From Chryseobacterium gleum (GTDB taxonomy: Bacteria; Bacteroidota; Bacteroidia; Flavobacteriales_D; Crocinitomicaceae), in contig CAMCQL010000034.1 of the NCBI GenBank assembly GCA_945877005.1, positions 1 through 12,826 on the forward strand: 12,826 bases of DNA, written 5' to 3'. The notes beneath the pieces were generated by a model, which did not search any database, was not told the DNA's origin, and saw nothing but the letters and a program-made list of their open reading frames with translations. Of this stretch, positions 1 to 6,232 are shown piece by piece. Made by a program: the position numbers and the translations under genes. Numbering within the stretch: position 1 is the first letter of the stretch; each line of letters begins with the position of its first letter.

Positions 1-1454
1 GCAGGAGGAAGAGGTTTCACTTTAAAATCAAAAGAACCTAAACTCACTGTTTTATTTGTTACAGAACTTTTTCCTGAAATTGAAATTGAACATGTCTTTG
101 TTTTAGGTGCAGGAGTAGCAATCCAAAACTCACCAGATTTAGACAATGAAACTCCAGAACCAGCTAAAATAGTCTGATCATAACCTGAAGCAACACCTTT
201 AACCCTGTTATTATATCCTTCATACAAAACCTGCATATCAGGTAAAGAAACAGTTCCTTCTGGTTTCATAATTTTAATCGTATGTTCCCATGGCATTGAC
301 TTTAATTCACCATTTTTCTTAGCAATCGCAACAGTACCAGAAAGTTTCATTTCAGAAGAGCCACTTACTTTAGCAATAACAGTACCAACACCATCTTTAA
401 CTTCTTTTACAGATCCACCACTTACATTAACTACTGGTTGTTTATCAGAATCAAATGCAGCCATTAATACTTTCAGTTCAACCTCATCACCAGAGTTTGC
501 AATCATAGGTCCAGTAGCTAATGACATCACTTTGTTAAATGAGAACTCACCACCACCAACTCTTGAACGAATCAAACTTACAGCATCAGCACGAGCAGTT
601 AAAATTTCTTTTTGTAACGCTGAAATTGATGCGATTCCGGCTACCTGAGGGTTATGGTCAAAAGTTTTACCTACCCAATGTACACCTTTAATCTCACCGT
701 GATGAATTTCATGTCTTTCATTTTTAGACAAAGATTTGTAGATTTTTTTTACCTCATCAATCTCATCAGGAGAAATTTTACCTTTTTCAAACATTTTGTT
801 TACTTTCTTCTCTAAATCTATACCGTCTTTAAATTCGTTTATTTCAGCAGCTTTTATAGAATAAGGTTTTTCATCTGTAGAAGCACTTTTAACTATTAAT
901 TCGGTTAATTCTTTACGGTACTTATTGTATTTTTCCCATAACTTCATTCCTTCACCAGTTGGTTTCTTAATATCTTCAGCAATCCCCATAACACGCATTG
1001 GCTCATCATACAAGTCAGGTCCTGCAACCAAAGAAAGATCCATACGAGTTGGCTTACATGCCAGTTTTTTGTCGTAAGGAATTCTAATCATAGATCCATG
1101 CTCTCCTTTTTCTTTGTACTTTTCCTTACATTCTTCAAAAATTTTGAATTTACATTCATCTAAGAAAACAATCATTTCAGCTGACATCTTTTCAATCTTA
1201 TCAACATCTTTAAGATATAGTTTAGCTTTCTCAGCAACAGCAGCATTAGATTTATCAGTAGCAACCTCCATTAATTGTTGCTTTTTCTCCTCACCACGAG
1301 CAAATTCATTCTCATTTGCAACCTGAATATTCTCCTCAATTGCTACAAATGATTCAAGAATAGATTTAGATACGTTCAACGCTAGAAGTGCCGTAAGTAC
1401 TAAATACATCATTCCAATCATCTTCTGCCTTGGACTCTCATTACCACCTCCCAT
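1..1454 (-). CDS. gldM: GldM, T9SS/gliding motor protein (3' end cut by window edge)
   Basis: Inner-membrane subunit of the type IX secretion motor; in the family a GldM dimer sits inside a GldL pentamer and its periplasmic shaft passes proton-driven rotation to the GldK/GldN ring. I read 484 codons with no stop from the ATG to the edge. The product begins MGGGNESPRQKMIGMMYLV, the typical start: a short cytoplasmic tail and one transmembrane helix at about residues 12-28. A long periplasmic part follows, with a helical first domain (about 35-300, including DHNPQVAGIASISALQ near 266-281) and then beta-rich domains with many Gly, Ser and Val. The last residues seen, FKVKPLPP, belong to the final domain, so roughly 30-50 residues are missing compared with the usual 510-540. 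Cys 101, 109 and 133 in the first domain are unusual for a periplasmic protein. It follows gldL after 37 bases. The identification is firm. Confidence 0.95.
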   Translation of the reverse strand, partial: MGGGNESPRQKMIGMMYLVLTALLALNVSKSILESFVAIEENIQVANENEFARGEEKKQQLMEVATDKSNAAVAEKAKLYLKDVDKIEKMSAEMIVFLDECKFKIFEECKEKYKEKGEHGSMIRIPYDKKLACKPTRMDLSLVAGPDLYDEPMRVMGIAEDIKKPTGEGMKLWEKYNKYRKELTELIVKSASTDEKPYSIKAAEINEFKDGIDLEKKVNKMFEKGKISPDEIDEVKKIYKSLSKNERHEIHHGEIKGVHWVGKTFDHNPQVAGIASISALQKEILTARADAVSLIRSRVGGGEFSFNKVMSLATGPMIANSGDEVELKVLMAAFDSDKQPVVNVSGGSVKEVKDGVGTVIAKVSGSSEMKLSGTVAIAKKNGELKSMPWEHTIKIMKPEGTVSLPDMQVLYEGYNNRVKGVASGYDQTILAGSGVSLSKSGEFWIATPAPKTKTCSISISGKSSVTNKTVSLGSFDFKVKPLPP

Positions 1455-1491
1455 TATATTTTGGATTTAAAAGGTTAATAAACTTAAATAA

Positions 1492-2343
1492 TTAATCTCT
1501 AGTAATAGTCATTGCTTTAAGCATATTACCATACACGTTATTCAAATCAGAAAGATTACGAGATAATAAAGACATATTTTCTTTATATAGTCTAGTATCT
1601 TCAGCTGAATCCGAAAGATTTTTCATCATATCAATTACTTGACTTTGAAACTTTTCAGTAGCTTCTAAATGAGATGAAGAACCTTTTAATTGTAATTCGT
1701 ATACGTTGTTTAATGCTGCTAAATTTCTAGAAACTTTTTGCATTTGTTCACCGAATGACTCACCTTCTTGTGTAGAAGAAGTCAACCCTGAAATAGAAAG
1801 AGAGGCTCTTTCATAAGCATCAGAAAGTGTTGAAACTTTATCAGAAGCTTTTTGTAAACTCGCTACATATGAATCAGTAGCAGAAACAGCGGAAGAAATA
1901 CCTTCTAAAGATTTAGCGTTTTCACCTAGATTTCTCATACCAGCAGCTAAACTTTCTAACAATTCAGAATCAATTTTTGCTTCTTCCAACATTTTATCTA
2001 AATGCTGAGTGATACCTTCAACTTTAACTACAGAGTGTGTTTCCACTACCTTAGTTACTTCTTCTTTTTTGTGATCATGTTCACCATCTCCTGGCTCATG
2101 AACATCAGCTAATTCAGGATAAACTAAATCCCAGTGATATTCATGTGGTAAAGGTTCAAATGTTGACATGATAAAAATAGCAACCTCAGTCAATAAACCA
2201 ATAATTAACATCTCTGAGGCTCCTGGCCAGTGCATGATTTTAAATAACGCACCTAAAATTACCACTGCTGCACCGTATCCATAAAAATACTTCATAAAGG
2301 TTCTCCATTTCAAACTACCTGGAACCATACCAAAAACTTTCAT
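1492..2343 (-). CDS. gldL: GldL, T9SS/gliding motor stator-like protein
   Basis: Inner-membrane subunit of the proton-powered GldLM motor. Two transmembrane helices lie near residues 20-37 and 44-62. The second carries GLLTEVAIF, in which Glu53 matches the essential proton-path glutamate of the family (Glu49 in Flavobacterium johnsoniae). Lys35 and His38 at the end of the first helix match other conserved polar residues of the pore. After FEPLP the protein is cytoplasmic: a His/Glu-rich stretch (about 66-105) and then a long helical region. At 283 residues it is longer than the roughly 215 of F. johnsoniae GldL and closer to PorL of P. gingivalis. The tail holds a near-repeat, SRNLAALNNVYELQLK (205-220) and SRNLSDLNNVYGNMLK (261-276). 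It sits between gldK and gldM in the same direction, with gaps of 49 and 37 bases that show no clear promoter. Confidence 0.96.
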   Translation of the reverse strand: MKVFGMVPGSLKWRTFMKYFYGYGAAVVILGALFKIMHWPGASEMLIIGLLTEVAIFIMSTFEPLPHEYHWDLVYPELADVHEPGDGEHDHKKEEVTKVVETHSVVKVEGITQHLDKMLEEAKIDSELLESLAAGMRNLGENAKSLEGISSAVSATDSYVASLQKASDKVSTLSDAYERASLSISGLTSSTQEGESFGEQMQKVSRNLAALNNVYELQLKGSSSHLEATEKFQSQVIDMMKNLSDSAEDTRLYKENMSLLSRNLSDLNNVYGNMLKAMTITRD

Positions 2344-2392
2344 AACTCTTGATTTTAAATTAAACTTACTATTAAATTTTACTTTTTATATA

Positions 2393-3934
2393 CTAACGAA
2401 GCTCTATTTCATTTATAATTTCTTCGTTTCCTTCTTTACTAAAATTAGGGCCACCTCTACCTAAGTGTGTCATTACATTTCTAAACCCAATGTAAGATTT
2501 AGCTGTATCTTGGTATTCATAAGTCCTTGTTGATGTCATGCAATAATATCCGATGTCTTTCCATGAACCTCCTCTTAAAACTTTTTGTTTTAATTTTGGT
2601 GGATCCCAATCCATTGCTTCGTATCTGTATTCAGGATTCACATCTGTAGAAAATTCATAAACAGATTCATCAAAAGCTGTTTCACACCACTCTGACACAT
2701 TTCCAGCCATACAATATAATCCAAATCCATTCGGTTGATAAGAATACGCTTTTACAGTTGCAAATCCACCGTCTTCAGCATACCTCCCTCTCATAGGCTT
2801 AAAATTGGCCAAGAAACAACCATGGGCATTTCTAGTATATGGACCACCCCAAGGATATTGCGATTGTGCTAAATCACCTCTTGCGGCTCTTTCCCATTCT
2901 GCTTCAGAAGGCAATCTAAAATCATTAACATACAATTCACCCATAGCAGATAACCAATTGTTTAATAACTGGGTTCTCCAAACACTGAATGCTTTTGCTT
3001 GTTGCCAAGTAACACCAACTACAGGATAGTTATCATATGCAGGATGATGAAAATACATGTTGGTCATTGGATCGTGAAAAGAATAAGTAAAATCACGTAC
3101 CCAACATAGAGTATCAGGGTAAACATTAATGACTTCCTCAATAATGAAACGTTCTCTACTTTCATGACCTCTTATAGCATTATTCTGTCCTTTCTTGTTC
3201 TGTACCCCCATGTCTTTCTCCAAACCTTGAGGTTGCTTTGTAAACGAATTCTCAGGATTATTTAATTTTCTATGATTGTCAGAAGTTTTGTTTCCTTTAC
3301 CATCAATGCCATTTGGTATGATTTCAACACGACCGCGTTTTGCTGCTTCTCTTAAGTCTAACCAATAATACTTAAACATTAATTTACGCGTATCAAATTC
3401 ACGCTTTTTGTAAAAACGCTCATTACTAGCATAATACATATCAGTAAGTAATGGAAGGAATTCTTCTTGATTATATTCAAAAGTTCTATCCCAATTTAAA
3501 GAAAACAATTTTCTGTTTTTCTCTTTATCTGATGGATCATAATCAACCATTTCTTTTGATTCCTCATCAAAGTATCGATCTTGATAGTTGATAAAGTCCT
3601 CTGTCGATTCATCTTCAGAAGTAAGATAAATTTTCTCTCGAGCGATTGAGTCTTTAACATGTTCTACAAACTGACGATACTCATTGTTAGTGATTTCAGT
3701 TGCATCCATGTAAAAAGCCTGAACTGAAGCAGTTTTTTGTCTGGTTTGATGCAAGAATGGAACATCTTGATCATTCTCCCCCATATTAAATGCGCCGGCT
3801 TTAACGTATACCATTCCCAAAGGAATTTCTGGCTGGTAACCTGGTCTACCTAACACTCCGGTTAAGTGACCTGTTTTTGTGCTACAAGAGTAGACTACAA
3901 AAGCAATAAGACCAAAAAACAATAGTTTTCTCAT
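2393..3934 (-). CDS. gldK: GldK, T9SS ring lipoprotein (FGE-sulfatase fold)
   Basis: Lipoprotein that builds, with GldN, the large periplasmic ring of the T9SS under the outer membrane. I chose the ATG giving MRKLLFFGLIAFVVYSC (513 residues): it puts a hydrophobic signal and lipobox-like VYSC (Cys17) at the N-terminus. An in-frame ATG ten codons upstream would add MVSGIKKKCK, which spoils the signal. The rest is a formylglycine-generating-enzyme/sulfatase-modifying fold: GMVYVKAGAFNMG at about 40-52, PVVGVTW 304-310, RLPSEAEWERAARG 340-353, AGNVSEWC 410-417, LRGGSW 453-458 and YIGFR 481-485. Family members are structural, not enzymes. A long insertion separates the two halves of the fold, including an Asn/Lys/Gly-rich segment near 208-252. 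Preceded by a PorP-like gene and followed by gldL. Confidence 0.96.
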   Translation of the reverse strand: MRKLLFFGLIAFVVYSCSTKTGHLTGVLGRPGYQPEIPLGMVYVKAGAFNMGENDQDVPFLHQTRQKTASVQAFYMDATEITNNEYRQFVEHVKDSIAREKIYLTSEDESTEDFINYQDRYFDEESKEMVDYDPSDKEKNRKLFSLNWDRTFEYNQEEFLPLLTDMYYASNERFYKKREFDTRKLMFKYYWLDLREAAKRGRVEIIPNGIDGKGNKTSDNHRKLNNPENSFTKQPQGLEKDMGVQNKKGQNNAIRGHESRERFIIEEVINVYPDTLCWVRDFTYSFHDPMTNMYFHHPAYDNYPVVGVTWQQAKAFSVWRTQLLNNWLSAMGELYVNDFRLPSEAEWERAARGDLAQSQYPWGGPYTRNAHGCFLANFKPMRGRYAEDGGFATVKAYSYQPNGFGLYCMAGNVSEWCETAFDESVYEFSTDVNPEYRYEAMDWDPPKLKQKVLRGGSWKDIGYYCMTSTRTYEYQDTAKSYIGFRNVMTHLGRGGPNFSKEGNEEIINEIELR

Positions 3935-4006
3935 TTTACATTTTTTTTTAATTCCAGATACCATTTAACGTTTTACAGGATCAATCTTTTTATCAGTAAA
4001 CGGAAT

Positions 4007-4022
4007 TAACAATAATTTGTTA
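4007..4022. repeat. Small perfect inverted repeat between porP-like gene and gldK
   Basis: The 16 bases TAACAATAATTTGTTA form two perfect 6-base arms (TAACAA/TTGTTA) around a 4-base centre. The repeat lies in the 112-base gap between the porP-like stop and the chosen gldK start. The arms are AT-rich, so a hairpin would be weak and there is no following run of T on the coding strand that would make a good terminator. It could be an operator half-site pair for gldK or just chance in AT-rich DNA. Confidence 0.3.
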
Positions 4023-4046
4023 CAAAATTCGTAATTTTTTTTTAAT

Positions 4047-4985
4047 TTACAACCACCTTGGATGCTTTGTTTTCTCCAACGGAGGCTCAGGAATCACATA
4101 TTTATACCTAAATAATAATTCATGAGACCCATTAGACACTGAATTTAAACCAAATATATTTAAATCATACGAATAACCAATCGTAGCATTTCTAAAAGGA
4201 TACAAACCTACTAAAAATCCGACAGATTCTAAAGGCCTAAATGCTAAACCTGAATAAAAAATGTTTTCATGAAAATATCTAAGATTTAAATCTGCGCTTA
4301 CTTTAATCAAATCTGACCTGATAAGTAGCTGACTTTCAACATCTCTATTGGGTCCAAGAACATTAGTAAATCGATTTCCACCTGTGAAAAAATAATGCCG
4401 TTTGTTAGTAAAAGATGGTTTATTTAATTCAGATTGATTCAAATGTGTACTAGAAATCCCAAAATAATAGCCCTTGAAACTTTTCCAAAACAATCCAAGG
4501 TTTACATCTAGGTTTGTAGAGCTTCCAATTTTTTGGAGCATAGGATCATCTAATGTAGTTGGAGGAATCCAATCAGCTGAATTATTACTAAAGTTCACCA
4601 AACCTACTCCTAAACCTACATTAAGCATTCCTAATTCTCTGATTTGAAAAGGATGAGAATAATTAAACACAAAATTATTTTGCCTCAAAAAACCAATAGC
4701 GTCATGGTAAATTGACAATCCCAAACCACCCAAACCCATTGCATTAAAATTTCCTTCTAAATTGAGTATATAAGAATTTGGAGCTCCAACAAATCTATCC
4801 CATTGATTTCTGTATAACATAGTAGCAGAATAACCTACATCAGTTCCAGTTGACCCTGGATTGAAGGACATTCTATCATACATAAAATGAGTCAATAATT
4901 TTTCTTGTTGTGCCATTGCAGTCACACAAAGAAACAAAGCGAAAACAAGGAAAATACTTTTTATACTCATTTTAATTTTTGTCAT
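4047..4985 (-). CDS. PorP/SprF family T9SS outer-membrane protein
   Basis: Outer-membrane beta-barrel protein of the PorP/SprF family, associated with type IX secretion; PorP is needed for T9SS function in P. gingivalis and SprF for secretion of the SprB adhesin in F. johnsoniae. The 312-residue product has a signal peptide (SIFLVFALFLCVTAMA, cleavage expected after Ala25 before QQ). The mature N-terminus reads EKLLTHFMYDRMSFNPGSTGTD, the usual family opening, followed by alternating beta strands such as LYRNQWDRF and GLGGLGLSIYHDAIGF, and ends in SHELLFRYKY before a short proline-rich tail. A second ATG five codons in would also leave a workable signal. It is the gene directly before gldK, which argues that it is the locus-dedicated PorP rather than an adhesin-linked SprF paralogue, but the sequence cannot decide between the two names. 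Length is normal for the family. Confidence 0.9.
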   Translation of the reverse strand: MTKIKMSIKSIFLVFALFLCVTAMAQQEKLLTHFMYDRMSFNPGSTGTDVGYSATMLYRNQWDRFVGAPNSYILNLEGNFNAMGLGGLGLSIYHDAIGFLRQNNFVFNYSHPFQIRELGMLNVGLGVGLVNFSNNSADWIPPTTLDDPMLQKIGSSTNLDVNLGLFWKSFKGYYFGISSTHLNQSELNKPSFTNKRHYFFTGGNRFTNVLGPNRDVESQLLIRSDLIKVSADLNLRYFHENIFYSGLAFRPLESVGFLVGLYPFRNATIGYSYDLNIFGLNSVSNGSHELLFRYKYVIPEPPLEKTKHPRWL

Positions 4986-5074
4986 ACAAAATTGAAAACA
5001 AAATTTAGTGTGCTAAAATACGATTTTTTTTTATTCAAAATTGAACTAATTTTTGAAAGTATGAAAACGATGGA

Positions 5075-6229
5075 CTAATGTGCTATTTTTTGATACGTTT
5101 TCCACCACAAATCAGGTAAATCATTTTTCATCGCCAATTCATAATCTTCAAAATTACAAGGTACTAAATGATGGCGCACATATTTACTTTCTGTTGAAGG
5201 ATTATAGGGTACTTCCATCCACCATCTTTCAGACACATTGCTTTTATAAAATATCAATTCCTTTTCCGCATCTTGTAATTGAACGATAAACTTCTTATAA
5301 TTCTTTTTTGAACCGACTGGGAAATCTCCCCTGCGAGAAAAAACGCCATCTAAAAAATACCATATGATCTCGGCAACAAATTGATTGCATTCAGCAAGTT
5401 GATTCGGAAACATATTAAGTATCGAAAAAAGCGATAATTTATCAGAAATGCCTGCATATTTGGCTATTTGACAAATTTGTTCAGAATAAAAACCATTCGT
5501 TGTTGTGTTAAACTCACAAGGATAATCTGCTTTTTTAATCGACAATAGATCAATATTCAAAATATCAGAATAACGAATTAATGGTTCCGCTTTTTTAAAA
5601 TCTTGATTAAACTCTCCTAAACGGATGCTATCAAAATATAATTTATCAAATAAATCAATGTCGTCTTGTCTAATATAAGGAGACTGTAACCCAATCACAC
5701 TGTAATTAAAAAGGTTACATGGTTTTGTCATTAATAAATGGCTCAAAAAAGAATTGCTTGTCAATGGTTCTTCTACAGAGCCTAAATTTACTTGAGCATC
5801 GATCGATGTAATATTTACCATTTGTTCTGATCCAGCAAAACCTTTGTAAATAGGTACAATCAAATCTTGGGCTCCACCTATTATGATGGGCAATATATTA
5901 CGCTTGATTAATTCGCTAACAATATGAGATACGGCATAATAAGTATCTTCGATTGTTTCACCTGGAAGTAATGTCCCTAAGTCGTAAATCTTTTTAACCC
6001 AAGTAATCGGCATCGACAAATCGTAAAAATAATTACGAAAGCTATCGTTACTTTTTCCATGAACACTTTTCTCTCCATTTCTAAATTCCGGACAGTAAAA
6101 TAAAGCAATACTATCATTTTCAATATCAGGGAAATTATCCATCGTATGAACTTCCAAAGAAGCACCAATAGAACCTATCTTATCACCTACCTCATCAATA
6201 GGCTGAAAATATAAGGAGATATCTAACAT
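5075..6229 (-). CDS. Ureohydrolase-fold protein, catalytic residues degraded (often labelled formimidoylglutamase)
   Basis: A 384-residue protein of the arginase/agmatinase/formimidoylglutamase superfamily. Fold landmarks remain: IIIGGAQD (115-122) where active enzymes have GGxH, SIDAQVNL (142-149) where they have DAHxD, and LNIDLLSI (224-231) where they have SxDxD. Of the manganese ligands only Asp144 and Asp227 appear to survive; the His of GGxH and of DAHxD are both Gln, the second Asp of DAHxD is Asn, and the second Asp of SxDxD is Leu. Arginase or formimidoylglutamase activity is therefore unlikely, and no other histidine-degradation gene is near. From memory, similar proteins sit beside gldK or topA in many Flavobacteriia, so this is probably a conserved non-catalytic protein rather than a decaying gene; the frame is intact. 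The C-terminus has a conserved-looking patch ERWWMEVPY. No signal peptide, so cytoplasmic. It starts 4 bases beyond the topA stop, suggesting co-transcription. The true role is unknown. Confidence 0.85.
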   Translation of the reverse strand: MLDISLYFQPIDEVGDKIGSIGASLEVHTMDNFPDIENDSIALFYCPEFRNGEKSVHGKSNDSFRNYFYDLSMPITWVKKIYDLGTLLPGETIEDTYYAVSHIVSELIKRNILPIIIGGAQDLIVPIYKGFAGSEQMVNITSIDAQVNLGSVEEPLTSNSFLSHLLMTKPCNLFNYSVIGLQSPYIRQDDIDLFDKLYFDSIRLGEFNQDFKKAEPLIRYSDILNIDLLSIKKADYPCEFNTTTNGFYSEQICQIAKYAGISDKLSLFSILNMFPNQLAECNQFVAEIIWYFLDGVFSRRGDFPVGSKKNYKKFIVQLQDAEKELIFYKSNVSERWWMEVPYNPSTESKYVRHHLVPCNFEDYELAMKNDLPDLWWKTYQKIAH

Positions 6230-6232
6230 GAT

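Noticed and set aside
1114..1326. Plus-strand reading frame of 70 codons
   Set aside because: Lies antisense within gldM, with low-complexity Ser/Leu/Phe content and no family likeness; a shadow of the real gene.
2805..3029. Plus-strand reading frame of 74 codons
   Set aside because: Antisense to the conserved FGE-like half of gldK, which explains its open frame.
3935..3964. Upstream ATG start for gldK
   Set aside because: It would put ten mostly polar, lysine-rich residues before a complete lipoprotein signal peptide; the ATG at 3934 gives a standard one.
4986..5074. Promoter for the porP-like gene (TTTTG and TATTTTAG on the minus strand)
   Set aside because: The spacing is only 15 bases and the second element is mismatched; too weak in AT-rich DNA to list.
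5075..6229. Functional formimidoylglutamase (HutG) of histidine degradation
   Set aside because: Most metal ligands are replaced and no other histidine-degradation gene is nearby; the fold is kept but the chemistry is unlikely.
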